A stretch of DNA of 64,000 bases, taken from positions 6,014,001 through 6,078,000 of the forward strand of contig NZ_CP113068.1 of the NCBI RefSeq assembly GCF_026625885.1. The letters run 5' to 3'. This DNA comes from Roseateles sp. SL47. Lineage in GTDB: Bacteria > Pseudomonadota > Gammaproteobacteria > Burkholderiales > Burkholderiaceae_C. Made by a program: the position numbers and the translations under genes. Below, in pieces: positions 55,774-64,000 of the stretch (position 1 is its first letter; each line of letters begins with the position of its first letter). Below the pieces are notes generated by a model. That model searched no databases, was not told the DNA's origin, and worked only from the letters and a program-made list of their open reading frames with translations.

Positions 55774-57183
55774 ATGGACCAAAGCCTTCCAGAGCGCCTG
55801 CGCCTCGTGCTGGAACAGCAGCGCGCCGCGTTTGATCTGGAGCGCATGCCCAGCCTCGCGCAGCGCCGCGACCGGTTGGAGCGTCTGGAGCGCCTCACCA
55901 CCGAACACCGCGCCGAGCTGCAGGCCGCCATGGCCCAGGACTTCGGCCACCGCGCCCATCAGGAAAGCCTGCTGGCCGACCTCTTCACCGTCGAATCCGG
56001 TGTCCGGCACGCGCTGAAACATCTCAAGTCCTGGATGGCCACCAAGCGCTCGCCCACCGCCTTGCACTTTCTGCCCGGCCGCAACCGCCTCATGCCCCAG
56101 CCCCTGGGGGTGGTGGGCATCGTCTCGCCCTGGAACTATCCGTATTACCTCGCCATGGCGCCAGCCCTGGCGGCCCTGGCCGCCGGCAACCGCGTCATGA
56201 TCAAGCCGTCAGAGCTGACACCTGCCACCTCCGCGCTGATGGCCCGTCTTGTCGCCCAGTATTTCGCGCCGGAGGAAATGACCGTGCTCACCGGCGATGC
56301 CGATGTGGGCCGTGCCTTCACCGAACTGCCCTTCGACCATCTCTTCTTCACCGGCTCCACCCAGGTCGGCCGCGCCGTGGCACAGGCCGCCGCCCGCAAC
56401 CTCACACCCGTCACCTTGGAGTTGGGGGGCAAGTCTCCGGCCGTGATCGACCGCAGCGCCGACATCGCCCAGGCCGCCGAACGCATCGCCTTCGGCAAGC
56501 TGCTCAATGCCGGCCAGACCTGCGTCGCGCCGGACTATGCGCTGGTGCCTCGTGAGCTGGTGGCACCGTTTGCTGACGCCCTGCTCGCAGCCATTCGCAA
56601 GCTGTATCCACGCATCGCAGGCAATCCGGACTACACCGCCATCGTCAGCCCGCGCCACCATGCGCGGCTGCTGGCGCTGGTGGAGCAGGCCCAGCAACAA
56701 GGCGCCACCATCCGCCGCAGCCATGACGAGCTGCCGACCGACCGCCGTATCGTGCCCACCCTGCTGCTGGACACCACCGCTGGCATGACGGTGATGCGCG
56801 AAGAGATCTTCGGCCCGCTGCTGCCCATCGTCCCCTATGACGCGCCGGCCGAGGCGGTGCGCCACATCAACGAGGGCGACCGCCCGCTGGCGCTGTATTG
56901 GTTCGGCAGCGATGACACCGCCCGCACCACCGTGCTGGAGCAGACCCATGCCGGCGGGGTGACCATCAACGACTGCCTCTGGCACCTGGGCCAGGAGGAG
57001 CAGCCCTTTGGCGGCGTGGGCGCATCCGGCATGGGCGCGTATCACGGCGTGTGGGGCTTCAACACCTTCAGCAAGCTCAAGCCGGTGTTCTATCAATCCG
57101 CGCTGGCAGGCACACGGCTCTTCTATCCGCCGTATGGGGCGACGTTTGATCGCCTGATGGCCCTGATGCGCAAGATCACCTGA
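55774..57183 (+). CDS. Aldehyde dehydrogenase (coniferyl-aldehyde type)
   Basis: A 469-residue NAD(P)-dependent aldehyde dehydrogenase. The family segments are VGIVSPWNYPYYLAMAPALA, FTGSTQVGRAVAQAAARNL, LELGGKSPAVI with the general-base Glu, and NAGQTCVAPDYAL with the catalytic Cys. The C-terminal phrase is EEQPFGGVGASGMGAYHGVW. The length and these phrases match the CalB/coniferyl-aldehyde subfamily; the natural substrate is unproven. GAGGGA before ATG 55774 sets the start. Upstream lies the intron, so its own promoter must be near 55690-55770. Confidence 0.92.
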   Translation: MDQSLPERLRLVLEQQRAAFDLERMPSLAQRRDRLERLERLTTEHRAELQAAMAQDFGHRAHQESLLADLFTVESGVRHALKHLKSWMATKRSPTALHFLPGRNRLMPQPLGVVGIVSPWNYPYYLAMAPALAALAAGNRVMIKPSELTPATSALMARLVAQYFAPEEMTVLTGDADVGRAFTELPFDHLFFTGSTQVGRAVAQAAARNLTPVTLELGGKSPAVIDRSADIAQAAERIAFGKLLNAGQTCVAPDYALVPRELVAPFADALLAAIRKLYPRIAGNPDYTAIVSPRHHARLLALVEQAQQQGATIRRSHDELPTDRRIVPTLLLDTTAGMTVMREEIFGPLLPIVPYDAPAEAVRHINEGDRPLALYWFGSDDTARTTVLEQTHAGGVTINDCLWHLGQEEQPFGGVGASGMGAYHGVWGFNTFSKLKPVFYQSALAGTRLFYPPYGATFDRLMALMRKIT

Positions 57184-57193
57184 GGGCCAGCGG

Positions 57194-57742
57194 TCAGTAG
57201 GTGCGCCCCTTGCGGAACTGCGCATGCTGGCGCCGTTCCAGCGTGGTGCTGCGGCTCATCGCCTCAAAAGACACCCGCGCATGCGCATGCATGATGGCCA
57301 GCCCCAGGGCATCGGCCGCATCCTTGCCGGGTTCACCTGGCAAGGACAGCAAACGCTGCACCATCAGCTGGATCTGCTCCTTCTTCGCATGGCCGTGGCC
57401 CACCACGGCCTTTTTCATCTGCAGCGCGGTGTATTCCGACACATGCAGATCGCAGGACACCAGCGCCGTCAGCGCCGCCCCGCGGGCCTGGCCCAGCAGC
57501 AGCGTGGATTGCGGATTCACGTTCACAAACACGATTTCCACCGCTGCACATTGCGGCTGGTAGCGGGACACCACCTCGCGCACCCCTTCATACAGGATCT
57601 TGATGCGCCCGGGCAGGTCGCCGGTGGCCACGCTGCTGGTCTTGATGGTGCCGCTGGCAACATAGGACAGGCGCGGCCCGTCCGCGTCGATGACGCCAAA
57701 CCCTGTGGTCTGCAGGCCGGGGTCGATGCCGAGGATGCGCAT
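57194..57742 (-). CDS. ruvC: Holliday-junction resolvase RuvC
   Basis: RuvC cuts Holliday junctions held by RuvAB. The 182-residue protein starts [20 protein letters not shown] (catalytic Asp7) and has [20 protein letters not shown] (catalytic Glu). It ends the catalytic core with [20 protein letters not shown] (acidic pair). A Ser/Thr/Arg-rich tail follows. It runs convergent to the aldehyde dehydrogenase. RuvA and RuvB are not in the window. Confidence 0.96.
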   Translation of the reverse strand: MRILGIDPGLQTTGFGVIDADGPRLSYVASGTIKTSSVATGDLPGRIKILYEGVREVVSRYQPQCAAVEIVFVNVNPQSTLLLGQARGAALTALVSCDLHVSEYTALQMKKAVVGHGHAKKEQIQLMVQRLLSLPGEPGKDAADALGLAIMHAHARVSFEAMSRSTTLERRQHAQFRKGRTY

Positions 57743-57748
57743 GATGGG

Positions 57749-58729
57749 TCAGCTCAGGGTGCGGAAGTACCAGCGCACCGAATGGAAGAACACAGGCGCA
57801 GCAAAACACATCACGGCGATGCGGTCCAGCAGCCCGACCGCCCCGGTGATGGCGCTGCGGTTGCCCCAGGCGTTGATCCCCGCATCGCGCTTGAGCGCCT
57901 GCATCACGAACGAGCCGAAGCTGCCACAACCGGCCGCCACCAGCGCCGCGATGGCGGCCTGGCCGGCCTTGAACGGGGTGATCCAGTACAGCAGCGCCCC
58001 CACCAGCGCGGCGGTGAAGACACCGATCCACCAGGCCCGCATCGAAAACGACCGGCTGATGTGGCGTGCCACCGGCCGTGCCCGCATCTTGCCGGTGGCG
58101 ACCTGCTGCGCAATCTGGCCGCAGGCCACCACCGCCACCAGGAAGAACAGCAGGAAGGCGCCTCGCCCTTCGTATTTCGGGATGTCCAGCAGCAGCAGCG
58201 CCGGTGCATGGGAGAGCCCATAGACGCACACCATGATGCCCCATTGGATCTTGGCATTGCGCTCCAGGAAACGCGCCGGGTCGTCCGCCAGCGCGCTGGC
58301 CACCGGAATCGCGAGGAACCCATAAACCGGGATCAGCACCGAGAACAGGTCGAAGTGACGGGTGCCGACCAGCACGTATTGCAGCGGCAGGATCACGAAG
58401 AAGGCGAGGATCAGCCCGCGATGGTCCGCGCGGCGGGTGTGCAAGAGCGTGATGAACTCGCGGAAGGCGAGGAAGGAGAACACGCCGAACAGCAGCGTCG
58501 CACCCACCGGACCGGACACCCAGGCGGCCCAGAACAGGCAGGCGCCCACCCACACCATGTTGAGCTCATGCCGGAACTTCGCCCGGCGCTGAAGCACGTC
58601 GTCCTGCTCCGGCCGTTCCCGCAGGGACCACAACAAGGAGCCGATGCTCACCAGGATCAGCATGCCAAACAGCACCACGAACAGCGCGGCCACCTGCTCG
58701 CTGGTGGTCAGCGTCTTGAGCCACCTCAT
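57749..58729 (-). CDS. Phosphatidate cytidylyltransferase (CdsA-like)
   Basis: A 326-residue polytopic membrane enzyme that makes CDP-diacylglycerol from phosphatidate and CTP. It has about eight membrane segments. The signature FGSFVMQALKRDAGINAWGN followed by RSAITGAVGLLDRIAVMCF corresponds to the CDS motif (S-x-x-K-R-x2-K-D-x4-hGGhhDR). Some conserved positions differ (KRDAG for KRxxxxKD), and the N-terminus is longer than E. coli CdsA, so this is a second, divergent CdsA-type member. The ATG overlaps the plsC stop (ATGA); a GTG three codons earlier is also in frame. Confidence 0.86.
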   Translation of the reverse strand: MRWLKTLTTSEQVAALFVVLFGMLILVSIGSLLWSLRERPEQDDVLQRRAKFRHELNMVWVGACLFWAAWVSGPVGATLLFGVFSFLAFREFITLLHTRRADHRGLILAFFVILPLQYVLVGTRHFDLFSVLIPVYGFLAIPVASALADDPARFLERNAKIQWGIMVCVYGLSHAPALLLLDIPKYEGRGAFLLFFLVAVVACGQIAQQVATGKMRARPVARHISRSFSMRAWWIGVFTAALVGALLYWITPFKAGQAAIAALVAAGCGSFGSFVMQALKRDAGINAWGNRSAITGAVGLLDRIAVMCFAAPVFFHSVRWYFRTLS

Positions 58730-59355
58730 TCCTTCCACCCTCCCGGCCGCTGGGCCATGATGGCGGTCCGCGCCCGCTCCAGAAAGGCGCGTTTGTCTTC
58801 ACCGGGCTCCAGTTTCAAGGGGGCCCCGAAGGTCACCGTGCACAGGATGGGCACGGGCACCACTTCGCCCTTGGGCATGACGCGTTGCACGTTGTCAATC
58901 CAGGTGGGAATGAGTTCCACATCGGGGAACTGCTCGGCCAGATGGTAGAGACCCGCCTTGAACGGCTGCGGCGCTCCCTTGTTGGAGCGCGTGCCTTCAG
59001 GAAAGATCACCAGCGAGTCGCCGGATTGCAGCGCATCCACCAAGGGCTCCAGCGGATCTTCATCCGGCGTGGCGCGGGTGCGGCTCACATAGACGGCATT
59101 AAAAACGGCGGTGGTCAGCCAGGTGCGGAGCTTGCTGCCGGTCCAGTAGTCCCGGGCGGCAATCGGTCGGGTGCGAGCCCGCAGTTCCGATGGCAGCGAG
59201 GCCCAGATCAGCACCCAATCGAAGTGACTCTGGTGGTTGGCAAAGTAGATACGCTGGTCCGCAGTCGGCGGGCAGCCCTTCCAGTGGCCCTGGGCACCCG
59301 TGATCAGGCGCGCCAGCCAGGCCAGGAAGAGGCCGGTAATGTCGGCTAAGAACAT
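58726..59355 (-). CDS. Lysophospholipid acyltransferase (PlsC-type)
   Basis: A 209-residue membrane-associated acyltransferase of the PlsC family. Motif I is FANHQSHFDWVLIW (H-x4-D), motif III FPEGTRSN. An N-terminal hydrophobic helix (ITGLFLAWLARLITG) anchors it. It probably makes phosphatidate, feeding the next gene (CdsA-like), with which it overlaps by 4 nt. This is a small phospholipid-synthesis operon. I start at MFLADITG; the 15 upstream residues lack family character. Confidence 0.88.
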   Translation of the reverse strand: MFLADITGLFLAWLARLITGAQGHWKGCPPTADQRIYFANHQSHFDWVLIWASLPSELRARTRPIAARDYWTGSKLRTWLTTAVFNAVYVSRTRATPDEDPLEPLVDALQSGDSLVIFPEGTRSNKGAPQPFKAGLYHLAEQFPDVELIPTWIDNVQRVMPKGEVVPVPILCTVTFGAPLKLEPGEDKRAFLERARTAIMAQRPGGWKE

Positions 59356-59533
59356 GGGGGCATTATCGCCCGCCCGATCGACCTCACCCGGGGCCGGCAT
59401 GCCGAATGCTGTACAGCTACCGAAAGGAAACCGATGGCTTGCCGCAGGCCCTCTCGCAGCGCGATGATCGGACCGCTTGTTCAGAAGTCCCCCCTTTCAG
59501 GTTGACTCGACCATCCAACAGGAGACAGACCCC

Positions 59534-59956
59534 ATGAAAGCTTCCCGAACTTTGCACTCCGCGCCGATGTCCCGCATGCCCGGCGTTTGCAGCCTGCGGG
59601 CCGTGGCACTCGCCCTGGCCCTGGCGGGCGGGGCCGGCCTGGCTGCGGCCCAGCAGGCTCCGGCCATGGTGAAGGACGGTGTCCTGGTGGGACACAACGA
59701 CATGACCCTCTACACCTTCGATAAGGACAGCGCCGGCAAAAGCGCCTGCAACGGCCCCTGCGCCAAGAACTGGCCCCCGCTGATGGCCAAGGCGGACGAC
59801 ATGACCGTCGGCGACTGGTCCATCATCACCCGCGACGATGGCGGCAAGCAGTGGGCCTACAAGGGCAAACCGCTGTATTTCTGGGCCAAGGACAGCAAGC
59901 CGGGCGAGCGCACCGGCGACGGCGTGAACCAGGTCTGGCACGCCGCCAAGCCCTGA
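59534..59956 (+). CDS. COG4315-type secreted-repeat (lipoprotein_15) protein
   Basis: A 140-residue exported protein. The signal peptide (residues ~15-37, ALALALAGGAGLAAAQQ) is followed by two copies of the secreted-repeat unit: LVGHNDMTLYTFDKDSAGKS with ACNGPCAKNWPP, and WAYKGKPLYFWAKDSKPGER. The family (PF03640-like) is widespread and of unknown function. It shows no Cys lipobox, so it is probably soluble in the periplasm. AGGAGA is 9 nt before the ATG. Confidence 0.88.
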   Translation: MKASRTLHSAPMSRMPGVCSLRAVALALALAGGAGLAAAQQAPAMVKDGVLVGHNDMTLYTFDKDSAGKSACNGPCAKNWPPLMAKADDMTVGDWSIITRDDGGKQWAYKGKPLYFWAKDSKPGERTGDGVNQVWHAAKP

Positions 59957-59977
59957 GACCCGCGGGTCTCGCGCCGC

Positions 59978-60014
59978 AAGGCCCGCGGCCCGCGCCCCGT
60001 GCGTGGGCCTTGTT
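59978..60014 (+). terminator. Probable terminator after the secreted-repeat gene
   Basis: AAGGCCC and GGGCCTT enclose a GC-rich loop of 20 nt and are followed by GTTT, giving a plausible but not ideal intrinsic terminator before the ABC genes. Confidence 0.5.
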
Positions 60015-60104
60015 TCATTGGGGATGACTTTGCGGGGGTGATACGCACCGGGAGACAATGGACCGATACCGCCTCGCGGCGGTCCTCCTGCTTTCCCGCC
60101 CCGC

Positions 60105-61856
60105 ATGACCCTCCAACAGTTGATCGGCGGCCACATGCGCCGCCACTGGCGGCCCTATGCCGCCAGTGCCCTGATGCTCAGCACCATCGCCGTGCTGACC
60201 GTGTGGATCCCCCGCCAGGTCGGCCATGTGGTGGACGAACTGGTGGCGCAGCGCCTCACCGGCTGGACCCTGGCCGCCGAGCTGGGGCTGCTGCTGCTGG
60301 CCGGCCTGTGCATCTATCTGCTGCGGGTGGGTTGGCGGCTGGCCCTGTTTGCCACCGCCTATGAGATGGGGCGCGGCCTGCGCCAGCGGCTGTACGACCA
60401 GATGACCCGCCAGGGCCCCGCCTTCTTCCATGCCCAGCGGACCGGCGACCTCATGGCACTGTCCACCAACGACATCGATGCCATCGAGATGGCGGCCGGC
60501 GAAGCGCTGCTCGCCGCCTTTGACGGCAGCCTGACTTTCATCTTGGTCGTCAGCATGATGACTTTGAGCGTGGACGCACGCCTGGGCCTGGCGGCACTCG
60601 CCCCTTTCCCGTTCATGGCCTATGCGTTCTGGCGGATTTCGGAGCGGGTGCATCAGGCGTGGTCGGATTCGCTCACCCGCTTCTCCGCCCTCAACCAGCA
60701 GGTGCAGGACAGTCTGGCGGGGGTGCGCACCGTGCGCGCCCTGGGCCTGATGAATCGCAGCCGCGCGCAGTTCAGCGCCCTGGCGCGCGAGGCGGGTGAC
60801 GCCTCCTATCAAGCCCAGCGCTGGGAAGCCCTGTTTGAACCGGCCGTCGGTTTGTCGCTGTCGGCCGCCACGGTCATTGCCCTGGGCACGGGGGCGTGGC
60901 TGGTAGCGCGGGCAGAGATCACCATCGGCCAGTTGACCGCCTTCACCATGTACCTGGCCCAATTGATCTGGCCGATGTTCGCCGCTGGCTGGGTGCTGTC
61001 GCTGCTGGAGCGTGGCGGTGCCGGATGGGCCCGCCTGCAGCCGGTGCTGAATGCGCCCGATGGCCTGCAGGACACCGGCACGCAGGCCATGCCCGCCCAT
61101 GCGGCAGTGCACTGGGACCACGTTGATTTCCAGTATCCCGGCATGACCGCACCCGCGCTCACCGGCATTGATCTGCAACTGATGCCGGGCCGCACCCTCG
61201 GCATCGTCGGTGCCACCGGCTCGGGCAAGTCCACCCTGCTGAAGCTGCTGCTGCGCCAATACGAACCTACGGGAGGTTGCCTGCGTGTGGGCGGCATCGA
61301 AGCGCCGCACATCCGCCTGGCGGCACTTCGTCAGGCCATTGCCTGGGTGCCGCAGGAGCCCTTCCTGTTCTCCGCCTCGATTGCCGACAACATCGCCCTG
61401 GCCCGTCCGCAAGCCACGCGTGAAGAGATCATGGCCGTGGCCGAGCTCGCCGCCGTGCATGCCGATGTCGCTACGCTGCCGCAGGGGTATGACACGCTGG
61501 TGGGGGAACGTGGTGTCACGCTCTCGGGTGGCCAGCGTCAGCGGGTGGCCATTGCACGCGCGCTGCTGGCCGGTGCGCCGCTGCTGCTGCTGGACGACGC
61601 GCTTTCCGCCGTGGACAGCGGCACCGAAACCGAAATCCTCCAGCACTGGCGTGAACTGCGTCAGCAGCATCCGGAGCGCAGCCTGGTGGTGGTCAGCCAC
61701 CGTCTGTCAGCGGTGATGGACGCGGACGAGGTTGTGGTGCTGAAGCAGGGCCGCATCATCGAGCGCGGCACCCATGCCTCGCTGCTGGCCCTGGATGGCT
61801 GGTATGCCAGCCAATGGCGTTATCAACAACTGGAGGCCAGCCTTGACGCAGCCTGA
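60105..61856 (+). CDS. ABC exporter subunit, MdlA-like (permease-ATPase half)
   Basis: A 583-residue half-transporter. Six membrane helices (residues ~15-310) carry MTRQGPAFFHAQRTGDLMAL. The nucleotide-binding domain has GATGSGKSTLLKLL (Walker A), LSGGQRQRVAIARALL (signature) and LLLLDDALSAVDS (Walker B). In the last, the catalytic Glu is replaced by Asp, as in E. coli MdlA. This marks it as the degenerate half of a heterodimer with the next gene. The substrate is unknown. The two genes overlap by 14 nt. Confidence 0.9.
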   Translation: MTLQQLIGGHMRRHWRPYAASALMLSTIAVLTVWIPRQVGHVVDELVAQRLTGWTLAAELGLLLLAGLCIYLLRVGWRLALFATAYEMGRGLRQRLYDQMTRQGPAFFHAQRTGDLMALSTNDIDAIEMAAGEALLAAFDGSLTFILVVSMMTLSVDARLGLAALAPFPFMAYAFWRISERVHQAWSDSLTRFSALNQQVQDSLAGVRTVRALGLMNRSRAQFSALAREAGDASYQAQRWEALFEPAVGLSLSAATVIALGTGAWLVARAEITIGQLTAFTMYLAQLIWPMFAAGWVLSLLERGGAGWARLQPVLNAPDGLQDTGTQAMPAHAAVHWDHVDFQYPGMTAPALTGIDLQLMPGRTLGIVGATGSGKSTLLKLLLRQYEPTGGCLRVGGIEAPHIRLAALRQAIAWVPQEPFLFSASIADNIALARPQATREEIMAVAELAAVHADVATLPQGYDTLVGERGVTLSGGQRQRVAIARALLAGAPLLLLDDALSAVDSGTETEILQHWRELRQQHPERSLVVVSHRLSAVMDADEVVVLKQGRIIERGTHASLLALDGWYASQWRYQQLEASLDAA

Positions 61857-63627
61857 GTCCAGCGGCAGCGCGGCAACGGACGGCCGCCCGGAACATTCCC
61901 CCCGCGAAGCGCTGGCGCTTCTGGCGCAGGCCGCCGCCCCGGAACGTCGGGGGCTGATCAAGGGCCTGGCATGGTTGGCGGTGGCCGCCGCCCTGGAAGC
62001 CATCGGCCCGATCCTGGGCAAGCACTTCATCGACAAGCACGTGCTGCCACGGCAGTTCGATCTCGGCTCGATGGCGCTGCTGCTGGGCGCCATGCTGCTG
62101 GCCGGCTGGACGGCCAGCCTGACGCGGTATGCGCAATTGCGCCGCATGGCGGCGGTGGCGCGGCGGTCGGTGCTGCGTCTGCGGGAGCAGGTCTATGCCC
62201 ATGTGCTGGCGCAGCCCATGGCCTTTTTCGACCGCAGCATCACCGGCCAGTTGCTGAGCCGCATCACCAACGACACCGATGCGGTGAACAACCTCTACCG
62301 GCAAGTGCTGTTTGTGATGCTGGACTCCAGCATCGTGGTGCTGGGGGCTTTGGTGGCCATGGCGTGGCTGGACTGGCGGCTGATGCTGATCGTGCTGGCC
62401 CTGGTGCCCGCCAGCTCCGGCATCATCTGGCTCTATCAGCGTGCCAGCAGCGGCCCGGTGCAGCGGGCACGCGCGCTGCGGGCCGAGCTCAATGCGCAGA
62501 TGGCCGAGAGCATGGCCGGCATGGCCATGCTGCAGTCCGCAGGCGCGACGGCCCGATTTGCGCAGCGATATGAGGCCGTCAACCAGGCCCAGCTGCAGGC
62601 GCGTGTGCAGGAACTTCGGGCCAATGCGTGGCTGCTGCGCCCGGCGCTGGACCTGCTGAATGTGCTGTTGATCGTCACGGTGATCTTCGGCTTCGGGCAG
62701 CGGAATCTGTCCGGGGTGGAAGTGGGGCTGCTGTATGCGTTTCTGGCCTATATCGCGCGGGTGGTGGAGCCGCTGATCCAGATCACCATGCAGTTCAGCC
62801 AATTGCAGCAAGCGCTGGTGGCCGCCTCACGCGTGCGAGCCTTGCTGCGCGAGCCGGTTCCCGCCCAGGCTCAGCAGCAGGCACTGACGGTGCCCCACGG
62901 CGCCATCCGCTTTGAACATCTGCAGTTCGGCTACAAGCCTGGCCAACGGGTGTTGCAGGATCTGGACCTGGACATCGCTGCAGGCAGCTTCGTCGGCATT
63001 GCCGGGCATACCGGCTCGGGCAAGTCAACGTTGCTGGCGTTGCTGCTGCGTTTTTATCTGCCGGAGAGTGGCCGTATTCTGGTGGACGGCCAGCCGCTGG
63101 AGCAGTTGCCGGATGAGGCCTTCCATCGGGCCGTTGGGCTGGTGCCGCAGGAGCCCTATCTCATTGCGGGCACCGTGCGCGAGAACATCCGCATGGGCCG
63201 CGACATCAGCGACGAGCGACTGGAAGCAGCCGCCCGGGCGGCACGGGCCGACGACTTCCTGTCAGCACTACCCCAGGGGTGGGACAGCCGTCTCGGTGAT
63301 GGGGGCCTGGCCGTGTCCACCGGCCAGAAGCAATTGATTGCCCTGGCGCGGGCGCTCGCGGGAGACCCGCGCATCCTGTTGCTGGACGAAGCCACCGCCA
63401 ACATCGACAGCGCCACCGAGATCCAGGTGAGCGAAGCGCTGAGGGCGCTGCGGGGGCAGGTGACGGTGGTGGCGATTGCGCACCGGCTGTCCACCATCCG
63501 CGATGCCGACCAGATCGTGGTACTCAACCACGGCCGGCTGGCCGAACGGGGCTCCCACGAGGCCTTGATGGCGATGGAGGGCGGGCTTTATCAGCGGCTG
63601 GTGCAGTTGCAGGCGCTGGAGGAGTGA
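61843..63627 (+). CDS. ABC exporter subunit, MdlB-like (permease-ATPase half)
   Basis: A 594-residue half-transporter partner of the preceding gene. The membrane domain shows MAFFDRSITGQLLSRITNDT and the ATPase GHTGSGKSTLLALLLRFYLP and LLLDEATANIDSATE with catalytic Glu. Its signature reads VSTGQKQLIALARALA (STGQ instead of SGGQ). A TTG start at 61843 with GGAGG 7 nt before it fits best. The in-frame ATG at 61774 lies inside the upstream gene and has no ribosome site. Confidence 0.9.
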   Translation: MTQPESSGSAATDGRPEHSPREALALLAQAAAPERRGLIKGLAWLAVAAALEAIGPILGKHFIDKHVLPRQFDLGSMALLLGAMLLAGWTASLTRYAQLRRMAAVARRSVLRLREQVYAHVLAQPMAFFDRSITGQLLSRITNDTDAVNNLYRQVLFVMLDSSIVVLGALVAMAWLDWRLMLIVLALVPASSGIIWLYQRASSGPVQRARALRAELNAQMAESMAGMAMLQSAGATARFAQRYEAVNQAQLQARVQELRANAWLLRPALDLLNVLLIVTVIFGFGQRNLSGVEVGLLYAFLAYIARVVEPLIQITMQFSQLQQALVAASRVRALLREPVPAQAQQQALTVPHGAIRFEHLQFGYKPGQRVLQDLDLDIAAGSFVGIAGHTGSGKSTLLALLLRFYLPESGRILVDGQPLEQLPDEAFHRAVGLVPQEPYLIAGTVRENIRMGRDISDERLEAAARAARADDFLSALPQGWDSRLGDGGLAVSTGQKQLIALARALAGDPRILLLDEATANIDSATEIQVSEALRALRGQVTVVAIAHRLSTIRDADQIVVLNHGRLAERGSHEALMAMEGGLYQRLVQLQALEE

Positions 63628-63639
63628 GGCTCTTGGGTG

Positions 63640-63897
63640 TCAACGGGCGTCAGCCACCACTTCCTGGTAGGGGGCGCGGTACGACGCCTGCTCGATGAAG
63701 GCCTGCTCAAGGCGAGCCCGGTCCAGCGCAGGTGTTCGCGTGGAGGTTTCCAGCAGATGGAGACGGGCGATGCGGTCGCTTTTGGCACGGAATTCAGAAG
63801 GCCTGAGCACCTGGCTCAGCGGAATTGCGACGGCCAGGGCAGCCAGCAACAGCACAGCCACCAGATCCGGAACCTGTGGAGTCGACATGAAGCGCAT
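63640..63897 (-). CDS. Small membrane protein, hypothetical
   Basis: An 85-residue protein with one N-terminal membrane helix (VPDLVAVLLLAALAVAIPLS) and a soluble, charged C-terminal part (RARLEQAFIEQASYRAPYQE). GGAGGAG stands 7 nt before ATG 63897. It may be membrane-anchored with a cytoplasmic or periplasmic tail. Function unknown. The 100 bp to the window end hold no gene I can support. Confidence 0.6.
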   Translation of the reverse strand: MRFMSTPQVPDLVAVLLLAALAVAIPLSQVLRPSEFRAKSDRIARLHLLETSTRTPALDRARLEQAFIEQASYRAPYQEVVADAR

Positions 63898-64000
63898 TTC
63901 AAATCTCCTCCCGCCATCGGGCGGCTCCCGAGGTGACCTGAGCCCGCGCCCTCTTGGTGGGGCGCCGGTGAACGGGGCCCAGGCATTGCGTGGACCCTGA

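Noticed and set aside
60015..61700. 561-codon minus-strand open frame opposite the MdlA-like gene
   Set aside because: Antisense shadow of an ABC transporter with clear Walker and signature motifs on the plus strand.

Overview
The window is high-GC DNA from a betaproteobacterium of the order Burkholderiales. The gene neighbourhoods point to the Roseateles/Rubrivivax/Leptothrix-like part of that order; the genus is inference. Markers are sspB-sspA-petC-petB-petA, hisI-hisE-hinT-tatABC beside an HtrA-type protease, argB next to a pyrimidine 5'-nucleotidase and slmA, and dusB-fis-purH. Genes are closely packed on both strands. Translational coupling by 4-nt ATGA overlaps is frequent (tatB/tatC, nif3/pdxA, CDF/dtd, dusB/fis, plsC/cdsA).

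Layout. 1-8.5 kb: the 5' part of secA, a divergent DUF721/DciA-type gene, a hemolysin III protein, tRNA-Thr(TGT), the ClpXP adaptor pair sspA/sspB, the cytochrome bc1 operon and mscL. 8.6-20.4 kb: a large DUF1631 protein, pdxA/nif3, an HtrA-like protease, the Tat translocase, hinT, hisE/hisI, mutT, a DUF815 ATPase, slmA and an orphan NarL-type response regulator. 20.6-28.5 kb: a HAD nucleotidase with a minisatellite tail, a GC-rich triplicated repeat, argB, a CDF metal exporter, dtd, a VOC protein, a Bug-type binding protein, two hypothetical genes, a Crp/Fnr regulator and a GNAT.

28.7-34.2 kb: an SOS-controlled imuA-imuB-dnaE2 mutagenesis cassette behind a palindromic LexA box. 34.3-46.2 kb is accessory in character: a gene broken at a C9 tract, a class D beta-lactamase with a lipobox, a PCu(A)C copper chaperone, a LysR/oxidoreductase pair, an orphan binding protein, DUF2946 plus a TonB receptor, a histone-H1-tailed phasin, paired 110-bp palindromic repeats and a PEP-CTERM protein. 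46.3-64 kb: an M32 carboxypeptidase, a YqaA-type membrane protein, a periplasmic binding protein, dusB-fis-purH, an outer-membrane beta-barrel gene whose terminator is followed directly by a group IIC intron, an aldehyde dehydrogenase, ruvC, phospholipid genes (cdsA-like, plsC), a secreted-repeat protein and a heterodimeric MdlAB-type ABC exporter.

I saw no CRISPR array, prophage, transposase or integron. The only clear mobile element is the group II intron. The least explained items are the C9-interrupted gene, the two repeat families, the unrecognised gene at 25.6 kb and the beta-lactamase.
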